Of a stretch of DNA of 64,000 nt, positions 1 through 13,887 are shown one piece after another. Origin of the DNA: Diphasiastrum complanatum (Eukaryota; Streptophyta; Lycopodiopsida; Lycopodiales; Lycopodiaceae); the NCBI GenBank assembly GCA_029204225.1, contig CM055110.1:33174416-33238415 (forward strand). Direction: 5' to 3'. A program made the translations under genes and the position numbers. The notes below the pieces were generated by a model. The model saw only the letters and a list, made by a program, of their open reading frames with translations, was not told where the DNA came from and did no database searches. How positions within the stretch are numbered: position 1 is the first letter of the stretch; every line of letters starts with the position of its first letter.

Positions 1-2960
1 TTTTACAATTACAAAAATGATTAGCTTAATACAAAGATAATTATATATAAATATCTAAGTTTTAAACAAATAATTATATAGTACCTGCAATTTAAGTCGA
101 GGCTGGGCACCAGAACTTGATAACGATTATGTTCCACTAAGTCTTTGCTCAAGCATTTGTGCTCTTTTTCGTGATTTCATTTTGTAATAATATTGCATCT
201 TCTTTAACTTTTTGCTATCTTGTGGAGGCGTCGTGCTTTAAACAATCGTCGAAAAAAAAAATTATATTCAACACACAATGCTGCAAATCCAAATGTTGGG
301 TACATAGTATCTACTGTACATTTAAGAAATATACTTGTTTCGAGACATTTTCTTAATAGAAGACATTTTCGCTAATGAACAATTAAATTTTATCTGCAAT
401 TTTTTAACAAGAATGTTAATGATATTGACAAAATACACTTGTCAAAATACACAGTTAAAATTGATATGTACAAAAAATTTAACAAGATCCACAAATATCT
501 CTATCACTAAAACATTTAGATACCTTACCAATGTCAAGTTGCTTGAACGAATATGACATTGTCTAATTCATGAAGAAAAAAACAGATTCAAGCAAATTTA
601 TGAAATTAGAAGAGTGATTCTTCTCATAAAACTATTTGAAACACTAAGCAAGTTCAATTAATACATATTTGTCATTTTTTTTTAAATCATCAAAATCTTC
701 AAAATCCCGAGTTTGGAAAAAAAAATCAAAGTAACTTGAATTTGATACTTACATGTGAAAACAACTCTATTTTGGGTCCCCTATCGCTTGACATAGCCCA
801 TTGAATAATCATAAATAACCAGCATCACATGTGAGATAGCTCAAACAACTTGATTGTCTACTCAATGTAAAAAGTCTCTCATTTTTGGCACTCCTCACAT
901 GAGGCCTTCTCCTAGAGGTGATCAACTTTGAGGGATTTCATCCAAATAGATTAAATTTGTTGCCTATTCATTTGGGAAATGCCAAAAATTTGTATGCCCC
1001 AATGTGTAATTTTTTTTTCTTATCACCCAACATGGCTCATCAAGTTATTAGACTCAACTGGTTTCAAATCTAGTATATTTTGTTGCACCAGTTATTGTTG
1101 ACATTTGATTCCTATCACATCAGATAGCCCAAATTTGCTATCTACCATTAAAGATAGTTTTATTTTTTTGCCTTTATCACTCGAGATTGTCTATTGAGTG
1201 ACGAAATCAATAGAATAGTGACTTCAAAAAAATTGAAATAGCTTGAATTTGGTACCTATCACTTGGAAAAGCTCAAATTTGACTCAACTAGTTTCAAATC
1301 TACTATGAATGAGATCTAATGACTTAGAGTAATTTTGAGTTTATGACCTTCATGTAACTTTGAATGTTGTGCTTACATGTGAGACAACTCAATTTTGGTC
1401 CTAATTACTCATCATTGTTCTTTGAGTAATCATTATTGACCAACATCACATCAGTTAGCTCAATCTTGGTGTCTATCAATGTAAATAGCCCCATTTTGGT
1501 TCTCTAACACTCGAAATAGTCAAAATTTGCTACCTAAATATGATTTTGTTGATTATTACTTTACATGGCTCTTACCAAAAGACTAGACTCAACAAGTAAT
1601 ATATTAAGACAACCTCAAGTTCAACCCCACTTCTTGTCAAACCCCTATTACACGTGATAACTTATTTTTTGTCTATGTGTGGTTTTGTTGCTTATCACTC
1701 GACACTGGCTCACAAAGTGACTCAGACTCAACCAATCTCAAGTCTAGTATACTAAAGATTAGCTCAAGCTTGACCCAATTGTCAACAAAAATTGACTCAT
1801 ATCACATGAGATGGACTAAAATTTGATGTGGTTATATTTTGGAATAGTCTCACTTTTGGTGCATATCCCTAAAGGTTTCTCATAAGTGACCAAATTCGGA
1901 AGAAATCGTGTGTGCTCATGAAACTAGATTAAAGTCGATTCTCATCACTTTAGATACGTTCAAATCTAATGTCCAATACAATATCTTGCTCCTTTATCAC
2001 TTTGACATAGAAGTTCGAGTGAATGAACTTGGTCAATCTATGATTTGGAACAATCAATTTAGGCCCCTGATAAATTGAATCTAGTCCTTGGGTAGGATGA
2101 TTAGTCTGCTGCTTGGAAGGACAAGAGAGGAATAGTTTTATTTTAAGAAGAGATTACGGTAGCAAAGATGTAATATAGGAGCATGAGCACTTCAACAGAT
2201 GGACATTGCAAATGCTCAATTTTTTCTTGTCCCCCATCACCATCTCAAAAAAAACCCATTTTACGCTCTCAATGATCCTCTGAAATCAAATTTGAGTGTG
2301 ATACAATCAATTAGTCCTGGCGATCCTCTTAGCATTGCTGGAAGTACCTTTGCACAAGACCACAGCCAAGGATTTCACAAACAAAGATGTTTGATCCACT
2401 TCTCAACGATAGCAATCATCTAACAACGTTTGTGGAGTTATTTCATTTTCATCCACTCAACACAAAGTCCGAAAATACCCCAACACATTCCCCTGCACTC
2501 CTGTCAATTGCTCCCATCTCCATCCATCAACAATCCCTCCTCGGATTCCACCCACAGAGCTTTCAGATCTCTCTCTATCCTTAATCTTCCTTCAACTGGC
2601 TTTAACGCTTCATCCTTAAAACATGGTTCATTTTGTACCAACCATATCAATCATCTACTTGTCTTATATCAAATCAAAATATAACTTAGTTACTCATTTG
2701 TCTCTTTTTAAAAATCATCAAAATTTTCCTAAGAAAACATGGTCCTCTTGTAACCCAAATATGTCATATCAATCGCATGCTATTTGTTCCTTAAAAATTC
2801 TATGCTTGAAAATATGTCATATCACCCCACATGCTTTTGTCCTCAAAAAATTTATAAAATAAGAGCTCCAAATCACTTTTTTAGTTCCCATAATTAGTCT
2901 TTTTGACAAACCACTCACTATATGACACCCTTCCAAGCCGTAATCACGGTATTTTCTAGG
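1..2960. other. AT-rich non-genic region with degenerate internal repeats
   Basis: I recognise no gene here. The only open frames are short. Segments near 731-905 and 1354-1505 are imperfect direct copies, both running through a CTTACATGTGA-type motif and AACATCACAT-type text, about 623 bases apart. Related phrases (CTCAACT, TCAAATCTA, TATCACTCGA) recur up to about 1930. This is consistent with an old, eroded tandem or dispersed repeat. From 2199 to 2900 the sequence is C/A-rich and I see nothing else in it. Confidence 0.5.
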
Positions 2961-3040
2961 AAAAAAAATTGCGTGGCCATTGCCACACATGGCAAAAAAG
3001 TGCGTAGGCAGAGCCATGCGACACTTGAAATTTGAAAACT
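2960..3040. repeat. GCCA/TGGC motif cluster
   Basis: Short stretch with repeated GTGGC, TGCCAC and TGGCA words, like the larger clusters at 6092-6490 and 27033-27430. Like them it lies next to a long (CT)n tract, here 100-200 bases downstream. Confidence 0.45.
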
Positions 3041-3224
3041 CTATATAAATGCCCTCATTCAATATTTTTCCACACTTTCTTGTAGACTTCTTGAGGATCT
3101 CCACTCAAGCTCTCGCACTCTCAAGATTTCAATCTCTCATTTCTCTCTCTCTCTCAATCTCTCACTCTCAATCTTTCATTTCTTTTCACTTTTTCTCCAC
3201 TCTTTTTCTCAATCTCTCCACCCT

Positions 3225-3413
<189 letters not shown>

Positions 3414-3586
3414 CACACACACACACACACACATCTTTCACTCTCCAATCTCTCGTTATCTCTCTCACAGACACACATCTTTCACTCTCCAATTTCCAAT
3501 CTCTCTTTCTCTCTCACACATCTTTCATTCCTCCTTTTCATTTTTCACACATTTAAAGGTTTGCTTTTCTTTTTTACTCTCTCCAC

Positions 3587-3763
<177 letters not shown>

Positions 3764-3840
3764 CACACACCACTTTTATTTTTCACATTTGATATCTTTT
3801 CAAGTTCTTTTCACAACTTTATATCTTTCTCTCAATAGTC

Positions 3841-4953
3841 ATGTCTACTAGCGATAGTAGAGCATCAAGGAGGAGGCCTCGGGATCAGATTCCGATTGAG
3901 TAGAGATTTTTTATACTATGCTATCTCCCAAGGAAAGGCAAAGGATGAAAGCCTTTTGTCTTTCTGAAGGAGAATCCGATCAACAAGATCATGAATTTGT
4001 TTCGACAGTGATGTCGTTGAAGAATCCACGAATATTTTCTATGACCTTGATGAGGATTGTTCCATCTTCATGGAACATTAGGGGTAAGCTCATTATCAAT
4101 AGATTGCATGACCTTACTCTTAAATACTTTGGTCACAATTTGTTTAACCCTTGAGAGCAACAAGACCAAGGGGACAAAGACGAGATACTTGATATATTGT
4201 ACCGTGAGTTTCCACAACCAAATCGATTTAATGACAAAGGGCAAAGACAAGTATGTGTATGCATATTCGTCATAAGCGCCCAATCACTTAAGACGATTAT
4301 GTAGTAAAGGCAAGAAGAGGGCCGGGATGGGCATCTAAAAAAGATTGGAGAAAAATTGTTTATAAATGCAAGCGTCCTAATTCCAAGCGCTTTACACAAC
4401 AAAGACAGGCAACAAAATCAAGGCTTAATCTTTTAGGCCATTCTCACATTGGATCGGGAGCCAAGGCCAATATGCATGTCCAATTTTGTAAGCAATTCTC
4501 TTTTAGCTAATTGCATTTCATATGTTTATTGTTTACCAATAATGTTTTGCTTTTTTCTAATCATCGATTTGTGTTGATGTAGGTTGAAGATTATGGGTGT
4601 TAAGTATACAAATGCCAAGTACAATATTGGATATCGCCAAGGCTATAGTGTCTTGGTTGATCATCTTGCCGCACAAGGCGTACATCCAAGGGTAAATTTT
4701 TGTTACATAATTTGTATTTCTCCTAGTTTTGATACACAATTTGTATTTCATTACATTTTATGACAAGTGTTTGGCTAATAATTATTAATTTGTTTTTGTG
4801 AATGTGTATGTAGTGGGCATCCACTTCCTTTGTGGAAGAAAGTACGGGAGGAAACCAAGATAAGAAGGGAATGAAGATGAAGAGGACGAAGGCGAAGACG
4901 AAGGACAAGATTCGGCTTTGGACAACGATGAGGGAGAAGATAGTGAAGACTAA
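3841..4953 (+). pseudogene. Broken multi-exon gene, unrecognised product with acidic C-terminus
   Basis: I do not recognise the product. An ATG at 3841 opens a 20-residue Arg-rich frame that stops at a TAG. Later pieces look like exons. 4583-4691 is flanked by an AG acceptor after a pyrimidine-rich stretch and by a GTAAAT donor, and contains the frame GYRQGYSVLVDHLAAQG. 4814 follows a TATGTAG acceptor and runs into an acidic tail of about 30 residues rich in Glu, Asp and Gly, ending near 4953. Stops and frame changes between the pieces argue for a pseudogene. The last three exon-like pieces recur at 24846-26020. It may be transposon-derived, but no catalytic motif is visible. Confidence 0.4.
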
Positions 4954-5542
4954 GAAGCCTACTATACTTCTTAGATTTGATGTATTTCTAGTATTTGCAA
5001 AAGTAAAAAAAGGGGTATTAGTATCAATGCTCTTTTCATGAATTAGATGCGAATATGCACACTTTTTTGAATTATGAATATAAACTTTTGTATATTGATC
5101 ATCTCTATCTCATTATGTAGGAATGATTGTTTATGTTTTATGTTTTTCTATTTCATCTTGTATAAATTTGTTGTAAAATATACAAACAAAAACATCAATT
5201 TAAGATGATAAAACATACCTCATCTATTGTTTTGAATGATCTTTAAGTCCTTCTAAGATGCATCTCTTTTTTTCTCTAAAAAGCAAATAATGAAATCAAA
5301 TCATTGTTAGATTACATATCAAATAATCATTGTTAGATTACAAATAATCAACAAATGATATTTGTAAAGAATACAAAATCAAGAATCATTGTTAAATTAA
5401 AAATCATTAATCATTGTTACATCAATCTTACCAAGTTGAAGACACTATGAAAATGCACTTTATGACTCAAATGCAATCTACCAAAATTAACAATGCATAA
5501 TATAGCTCATGAATAAACAATGAAAAACTAAGAAACAAAACT

Positions 5543-5989
<447 letters not shown>

Positions 5990-6091
5990 CCAAAGCTTTT
6001 CTTTCAAAAGCTTCTCTTCATGAAATCTATTTGCAAATGCAGTCGAGGCCACCCACTTATCCATTTCGTGGGTTTATTTTTTTCTTAAAAT

Positions 6092-6490
6092 ATTTTTGCA
6101 TGGCAGTGCTAGGCCCAAAAAAAAATTTTGAAAAAACTTGCCACGACATGGCAAGTTTTTGATTGCTGGTACAATTTGCCACGCCGTGGGCAAACTTCAA
6201 AAACTTTTTAAGAATTTTGCACGTGTGGCAAAATTCAGCATTCTGGAAAAAAATGCCACGCATGGCAAATCTCCAGAATTTCAAGCGTGGCAGTGCCACG
6301 CGAAATGAAATTTGAATTGCCTTGAGCCCCCCCCCCCCAAAAAAAAAAAAAATCCGTTCGAAAGAAGAGCCGGGTGACGGAGTGGCAGTGCCACGTAGTT
6401 TGCCACACGATTGCCACGAACATTGCCACACAAGGGCCGTCAGGTCAAATCTGGTCCCGTCTTATGTGTGTGGCAATGGGCATGGCAATG
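6092..6490. repeat. GCCACG palindrome cluster, copy 1 (decayed)
   Basis: About 400 bases carrying more than a dozen TGCCAC or GTGGCA words, often arranged head to head as imperfect palindromes such as TGCCACGCATGGCA. Many CpG sites that are intact in the second copy read TG or CA here. A run of C followed by A lies at about 6327-6351. Function unknown. Confidence 0.75.
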
Positions 6491-8015
6491 GGCCTATATT
6501 TGTAGTTGTGATCCTATTGATACAGCATCCATCCCGCGAAGAATTGTGGATCTCCCCAGATCCGAAACACTTGCACATGAAGACATTGGTGACGATTCTA
6601 CACCTACATGTGGTAATTCTGCCCACAACTGAAAATTGTTTCTATCCAGATTACACAACCAACTAAATTCTGATTTGGCAACGGATCCATAAAGGTGTTA
6701 GGTAAATTGTGGTAAATTGCTAACATACCAAAAGTTCCTATCAGTAGATTGTCATAGAACAAATAACATAACTATAACTAATTAACCTGACATATCAATA
6801 TCTGACTAATAACCATTCACAAAGTGCAATAACATTGAATAACATGATTGCATTCCACATCTCTGTTACTACAATACAATACAACAAATTGGCAGAGTAT
6901 AACCATCACATAAACTAGAATTTCCATTATATCAAGGATCGTACCAAGGGAAAAGACATTACTCAAGTTACATTCCACCTTAACATTGAAATATACATAC
7001 TTTAGATAGTGAAGGCAGAGTGACACAATTCTACACCAAAACTACACGAAAGGTCTTAAGCAAGGCACTCCTACTTGCAGCTTATAGCCCGACATAAACT
7101 TGTATCACGACTCACAGAATGCTCAGTTCTAACCATTTTGACGCTTGATCACACTTTTGCTATCCAGTGTAAAACCAAGAGTCCCCTTTGCGACTACAAG
7201 TTCCATGTTTATACACTCCCGAACTCACCACAAGAGCCTTCCCCATTTCTCCGCAAAAGGACTGTCACTGTTTTGTATGCAGTTCTCTCGTGGTTGGTAC
7301 AACTTCCATTGCTAAGACTGCAACAAGATCGCAATCGTCACACATGCGGTTTCTTTCGGTCTGTGCAACTTCCATTCCTCTTTACCCGAATATGATCTTT
7401 CCATTCTAAGTCAACAACCTAAAAAGAATCTTTTTGATGCTTTTTTTCCTATCTACACATTACTGAACACACCCTAGTCATCCCTATAGCGACTTATCCT
7501 AATCCATCTACCTAACAACATTAATACAGCTAAAGGTCTAAGTAAATAAACAATCTTATACATACAAAATACCTTAAAATGGCCCGTCTAACAGGTAAGT
7601 TGGCTTATTTTGGCAACTCTAATAATGTTGTAGCAGACACAGTTGTGGGCGAAGCTATCCCACCCAAAACACTTCCAATTGGTGCCAATTCAAAATGTCG
7701 TAATACACGTAACAACAACTAATCCTTCTCATTCACAAATCTTGACACCAAATGAGGTGTTTCGACCGGTCAGCATGATGTGATTCAAACATTCCTTGGT
7801 TAACAATATATAATTGCTGGAGGGTTTACGGATATCAAGGAAACCCTAGCAAGGTTATTCATTTATAAGTGAGAGGGATTTCACACCTACGTGTGTAAGT
7901 CCAACCCGATGATAACATAGTCATTTGATTAGTTAAAAGTTAATAACATCACTTGAGGCCTTTTTGCGGCAATTAAATGTTGTTAGGCCTCATAGTCAAG
8001 TTAGTGAATAAAAAG

Positions 8016-9061
8016 ATGTTCCCCCCAAATTTCAAATTTCAAATAATTTGGGAGGTGGAAACTGGTCAATAGGATGTGAAGCCAAAGCCCTAAAATCCAC
8101 TATATATACTGGTACTTTGTGATTAGTTTTACATGTTTAATGTCAAATTAATTCAGCTGGAACCTCTATTGATTTTTCAATTGGATGTCCTTGCTCTTCT
8201 TCTCCTTGCTCCATCTATCATATTTTCTTACTATCTTTATGTTTATTGGATATGGTAATTGTGGGATTTGATTATTGCTTTTATTTTTGTCATAGAGAAA
8301 GAGAGATAGAGAAAAAAAAAAAAGTAAGCTTGATCTTTTGTTGGGGAAAATGAGTACAATAAGTTGTGGATCGAATCCACATACTCTAAGCAATTTTTGA
8401 GTGGCTAAAAGAAAGTTTGAATTAAGCACAATATTGATAAGCAGTGGCACAATAGCAATCTCTAAACAACTCTAAGAAGTGAGCTACAATACTCAAGAGT
8501 GTTCAAGCTCGCAGGCTTGAAAGAGAGAGCTAACTATTCAAAATCTTCTAATCATCTTAAAATTGTATAAATATGAACAGCTATTTATACTAAGAAATTA
8601 GGTCATAAATTGCAATTGCCAATTGGCTGATCTCCGTTGGCATCCATTCGGTTCCTTGTCATTGATTGCTGATAAGCAGTGGGAATTAGTCGTAAAGCGT
8701 CCTGTCTGCATAAATGAACCAAGCTGGCACTTCTGTTGAAATGAACTAAAGCAGCCATAGGCGACATTGTCACAAAATGCGACAGTGTCGGGATTTTGTG
8801 AAAAACTCGACAGTGTTTCAAAAACTAATTTAGGTTGCCCCACACATTGCTAGAGTCTATTTTTTAACATTTGAGACACTTTGGAAAAAGCAAAAAAATG
8901 CGATGCTGCATATTTGCTCACAAATCCTCATGACAGGTGAAAAATGCAAAAAAAGAGACTGCATTTTTCCACAAGATTCCTAACAGGCGAAAAATGTGAC
9001 ACTGTGGTTACACTCTGTGTAATTCTACAGATTGTGCAAAAACACTTGTAAAACTGCAGTC
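8016..9061. other. Non-genic stretch with a candidate solo LTR (8339-9334)
   Basis: No gene is recognised. TGTTGGGG at 8339 and CCCCAACA ending at 9334 are perfect 8-base inverted termini of the TG...CA kind that bound plant LTRs, which would give a 996-bp solo LTR. No target duplication is visible, and part of it (from 9062) is shared with the R2a repeat. It is a weak candidate. Confidence 0.3.
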
Positions 9062-10578
9062 TGTGTAACTTTGTTTAGTTCTAGACACGTCATGGATAAC
9101 CAAATCTATAGAAATTCTCCTTAGAAACAGAGAACGAAATTTGTAATCTTGAGTCATGAATATGCACTCAAGTAAAACCAAAATATCAGCTGATAATTAG
9201 TATCTTTTCACATAACTATCCTTTTGCCTTTTGTATCATTAAATCATATGAATAGCACTGCTTCTCTCTCTTGGAGAATGATAATCATATATACTATAGT
9301 AATAAATAAATCATAGATGAAGTTATCCCCAACAATGTGCATGATCTCTCTATAGTCAATTTTCTTGAAGCTAAGATTTTATCATATTTCAAAAATATTA
9401 ATGAACGTTACATCAAATTTTGGCCTATGATGGCATTGCATTTGATGAACTGCTCAAAATAGAATTTCATATTCACAAAGGCAAGACTAGCCCCCATGTC
9501 ATGATATCTCATCACCCAAGCCTCTACTTGGCAAGAGACAAATGCAGACCAAGTCACAAGTGAAAGGTAGACATTCAAAAACATGTGTGACAATAGAGCA
9601 ATTTAAGCAACAAATACTAAAGAGCTCAAACATGAAGCAAGAATCTCCAAGTACATCCAAGCCATTTCCTATGATTGATCATTGTGTGATGTACATTACA
9701 TGATACAAAATCTCAAGATCTAGTATAAAGGACACTACTTGTAGTGCTAACTTATTTTTGAATTGGATCATCTTCAACAAGAAATTCGCGACATAGACAA
9801 AGTGTGATTGATTTTGCATGAATTGTAGGATCATCATTTGATACATGAATACATCATACATGGTTAAAGGTTTTATAAATTTCTAACTTTCATGTTCAAA
9901 CCTATAATAAATATATGATATTTTATGCCTGTAAACATCCAATCGTATGGAAAATCAATTTTATTAATTAGGTTCAATTTTCTTTTTTGCTTATTAACAG
10001 AAGATACTTTTGATGGTAAGTTATATGTTTTAGTTCCAACCCGTAATAGAATTTAGGACTTAAGAAAATTATGGAGTGTGAATGCCTAGAAGTTCACATA
10101 TTTTGAGAAATGGGAACATGTTTAAAACTAGGGTCTATAACTAATCGCATCAATTACAAAATATGTATCAATGTATTGCATACAAATTTCTACATAAAAA
10201 TTTCCGAAAGAACATATAATACAGTACAACTTCAAGGCATTTGCTATTGAAGGTCTTCTTGAGATCGACGCAAACGACAAACGGTAATATTATTGCTGGA
10301 AAGTTGTCCTTTTAATGACTTCTACCTCGTCTAACCACTAACCAACGTCATTGGCAAATGGGACACGTATACCACCTCGTTCTTAATTACTACTTAGTAC
10401 TAGCACCCATCGGCTCAACTTTTCTTTTAATGCTATCTTTTCTTATAATAATGCTATCACTTTGACCCCCTCCCATCATACATCCGAATTGGCTCGCAAC
10501 ACTGCAAAACCGCAAAACACCACACAACTGCAACAAACCTGCTAATGTGCAACAGTATAGAAATGTCCTAGTTACCAT
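9062..10578. repeat. Dispersed repeat R2a, copy 1
   Basis: Matches 20703-22206 in direct orientation over about 1.5 kb. Part of it (about 9173-9600) also matches 50047-50478 in inverted orientation. A reading frame that is open for 121 codons in copy 2 (20979-21344) is broken here by stop codons. Family unknown. Confidence 0.85.
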
Positions 10579-11384
10579 AGTCAAACCAAAAAATCTATTA
10601 TTGTTGCCCTTATAATCTATTTTTTGTTCCCTTCTTTCCCTTTCCCATGAAATTCCTCCTCGCTTTTTGTAAGAAACATTCCTAACTATGTATAGTATTT
10701 TGAATCAACAACCATGTACACATACAATTGATTATCAACCGCATTTCATTCATCATATTTTGGTATTCAAAATGATGTCCAACTATAGCATAGTATTATT
10801 GTTTACAATTTAGTCATGCGTCTTCCACAACTGCTTGCTGCAGAAAGCAGACCATACAATATGAGTAGCCCAACAAAAATTCACAACATCATGTTGATGC
10901 CAAATAACTGGTACTCTGTGTTCTAGATTTTGAATTCTCGCATCTGTTGTCTTGCTCATTCCGCCATCTGTTGTTATCCTTTCCAAATCAATTATTGTAA
11001 ATTTATCGGGTTGCCAAACTCCTCTTCAATGGTCGTGTCATTAGGCTATCTCCTGTGTCGCAGAGGTCTCCTTGGTATGTCCTTGTCAGCCATGTCTTCC
11101 TTACAACATTCATAACAATGGAACAACAAATTATCCCCACTCAACTTATAAGCTCCAACCCATGATCTTTACTTCACAATACATCAATACACTACAATTT
11201 CAATGCATCTGCTATCGAAGGTCTTCTTGAGATCGATGCAAATGGTAATATTATTGTTCCAAAGTTGACCTTTTAATGAGCTCTATCTCATCTAACCACT
11301 AACCAATGCCATTGCTAAACGGCACACATATACCACCTCATTCTCAATTACTACTTAAAGGTAGCACCCGTCGGCTCATTTTGT
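10579..11384. other. Insert between R2a and R2b with internal duplication
   Basis: This stretch is absent between R2a and R2b in copy 2. Sequence at about 11195-11375 is a diverged direct copy of 10225-10425, including the shared text GGTCTTCTTGAGATCGA. No gene is seen. Confidence 0.5.
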
Positions 11385-11710
11385 GAGAGAGAAGGATGTC
11401 GAATTATGTTACTACCGATAACATGTTGGCTGATATTCCAACAAAGCCTTTGCCAAAGGGTAAACACATTACCTTAGTTACTGTGTTATGATAGAGATTC
11501 CAAGGACTATTTAGACTCATGTTGGGCTAGAGAAATGGATACTAGAAAATCCACCTTTGGCTACCTATGCTTTCTTGTAAGAGGACCAATTTCATGGAAC
11601 AATCGAAAGCAAAAATTCATTTCCTTGTCCATTACCGAGTCCGAATATGTTGCAGGCTAAAAGCATTGTTTGGCGGTACAACATGGACTGTCAAGGACAC
11701 TATCTTTTTT
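11385..11710 (+). pseudogene. Copia RNase H remnants (tail then core)
   Basis: The plus-strand frame at about 11390-11465 gives a typical Ty1/copia RNase H C-terminal piece (LADI, TKPLPKGKH). About 11506-11700 gives the RNase H core (DTRKSTFGYLCF, ISWNN, SLSITESEYVAG) ending at a stop. The pieces are in the wrong order for one element, tail before core, so at least two remnants or a rearrangement are present. A homologous core fragment lies on the minus strand at 34490-34705. Confidence 0.75.
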
Positions 11711-12059
11711 GGGTAGAAATGCACTCCAAAAAGGTTTATTGTTTAACATTCTAAAGTGGGTCCACTAGAGCTGAAGAGACTATGTGGACCCATCGTTACT
11801 AGGGATGCCTTAATTGCATTACTTCATGATAGCCTCTATCAAGCTCCCTCCTAAATTCTTAAAAAGTGAAATGTACTACCAAAAGGTACAATGAAAAATG
11901 GGTTCTTTTTTTCTACCACCAATGATTACTCCAAGATTTGAAATTTCAGCAGATCAAAACAACAATACTACATTGCAACAATCAAACCTACTTTGTTTTT
12001 TTTTTTCTCAACCCACAAACTCACTAAACACATTGAAGTTCAATTTCATTTTCATAGAG

Positions 12060-12211
12060 AGAGTTTAGAATAAGGATGTCGAATTAAGTTACTATCATAC
12101 CGATAACATGTTGGCCGATATTCCAACAAAGTCTTTGCCAAAGGGTAAACACATTACCTTAGTTAGTATGTTAATTATTCATTCAGGTTTTTAGTGGTAA
12201 GCTTAAGGGGG
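12060..12211 (+). pseudogene. Copia RNase H tail plus polypurine tract
   Basis: A second copy of the RNase H tail (about 12070-12165, again LADI and KSLPKGKH-like) is followed by TTAAGGGGGAGTA at about 12203-12215. That is the usual arrangement of copia pol end and polypurine tract directly before a 3' LTR. The LTR itself would then begin at the start of module R2b, but no matching LTR end was found. Confidence 0.6.
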
Positions 12212-13887
12212 AGTATTGCACATTTTAAATACTCACTCTCTAGACACCCTACATAAATGATCTGTTACGTAAACCGATCTCCAATTTTAAAAGCATTTTT
12301 ATCTGGCTTCACATTAGCCTAATAGGATTTGTGATCAACTTTAGTTCTCCAAAGCCCATACTTAAATGATACTTATCGCCTCTGTTTGACATGCCTTTAG
12401 TGGAATTCCTATTTTTAATTTTGTTTTAGCAAAGATGCGAGGTTCATTTATGGGTATTCAAGTCTATGTAACAAAAGAACTTCCATGGAAATTTTTCAAT
12501 GATCTCCAAGGTGCTTGGCCTTATCATTGGTCTATTTTTTGATAAGTATTTAAAGGCTAGATGAAGTTCAAATTTTTGACTTAATTTTCTGTATTACATT
12601 TTTTTTAAGCTTTAACTAATTAAATTATTTCAATTTAGATTTGTGAATGTGATTATACTCCAATCTCAAAATTAGATTTAGCCATTGGTGGAGGATGTAT
12701 CCAAATTGTTTTCTATATTGGATGAAGAATTGATCAAGTTTCCAATGATGTGTCTTGAAGTCTACATGCTTGATGGTTGGCAAAGATTATCTAAAATTGT
12801 GAATAGTAAAAAGTGAATGGCTTTAATATTAATCATGATTATTGTGAATGCTAATCATTATTATAATAAGTATTCATCCTAATTAGTTGTGAATATTGAT
12901 CGTGTTTACTAAAATATTATGAGTACTTATCATTATTATTGTGAATATAAGAGTTGTGAATATTTGAGGATCATTGCCAACTTGAGCTGCCTTTTTGAAA
13001 TTTGTTTCTTTTTGACCAAAATTCCAAAATGGCAAACATATTTTGTGGCCAAATATTTAACCCTTTGTAAGAAACTATCGTCAAACGAAGATCACCTATT
13101 ACGTGCAATCTTAACTCTACAATTGTAAAAACTGTTAACTACTTTTGTGGTAGTGGATGTGATAGTGTAAGCTCTTGCAACATAAAACGTTAAAAGAAAC
13201 AAATGAATCTCACCATAATTGAACTTACCAATAACCACATGTTTAGCAAAAAAGCTTCTAAATGCATTTGTTTGTATCTCGAAGATAAAATTGTAATAAA
13301 AAAGATCTCCTTTATCAATCCAACAATTTCACCGGTATGGAAAAGGCCTTTGTGGTATGACACCACGAGGTTTTTGTTTTATTCGGAGAAGAAAAATGAA
13401 TCCCAACACCTAAATAGGAATCTCATGTTGTTAGAATTTCGTTAACCTAATCATTTGCTTGATTATCTGGATGAGTACTCGTTTACTCCAGGCGTAAATC
13501 CAATCATGGTAGCGATAAGACCTGCCAACAAACAAGTACAGCTAAGATATTACAACCTATGATATAAGCCTTGTGTCTAATTATATGCCAGGTTGAAATA
13601 CGCACATAGCCAGATAAAAAGTTAGAACAACATTGCCGGTGAAATAGTTAAAAAAAGTATAGTCAATATGCAGAGAATGTACCAAGCAGGCAGTAGTGTT
13701 TACTCTATACGCTAATAGTGATGTTAACCTTGATTGAACTGGGCTTTCTGTTCTTACAATGCTTACCTCAGAATCTTAACATTGAATATTGAATGGTACA
13801 CTATCTACCTAAGGCACGCTGAGGACAAAAGGAACAACAGTTGTATAGTTTAACAGTACAAAAATAATATCACAAAGTTGAAGATCA
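12212..13887. repeat. Dispersed repeat R2b, copy 1
   Basis: Shared in direct orientation with 22207-23870, 34872-36615 and 36616-43850 (the last interrupted by a copia element), and its first 370 bases with 34085-34445 in inverted orientation. It contains conserved exon-like segments, described separately. An open frame on the minus strand in other copies (23390-22980, 36226-36008) is disrupted here. Confidence 0.88.
12430..12816 (+). pseudogene. Conserved exon-like segments within R2b
   Basis: The first segment, about 12430-12540, follows TTTTGTTTTAG and encodes GIQVYVTKELPWKFFNDLQG in all copies. Its 3' end is a GTAAGT donor in copies 2 and 3 but ATAAGT here. After about 120 bases ending in an ATTTAG acceptor, a second segment ends with a 41-residue frame at 12691-12816 containing FPMMCLEVYMLDGWQRL and a TGA. 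Several differences between copies fall at third codon positions, which suggests a once-functional gene copied within the repeat. I do not recognise the protein, and the two segments do not join in one frame as they stand. Confidence 0.4.

Noticed and set aside
2817-3104. 95-codon minus-strand frame
   Set aside because: It overlaps the GCCA motif cluster, has no recognisable domain and no counterpart in related blocks.
6322-6666. 114-codon frame through the C/A homopolymer and palindrome cluster
   Set aside because: Its N-terminus is a homopolymer and the matching frame in the duplicate is shifted, so no conserved protein is indicated.
8339-9334. Confident solo LTR call for the TGTTGGGG...CCCCAACA block
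   Set aside because: Kept only as a weak candidate, because no target duplication exists and half of the block is shared with R2a while the rest is not.
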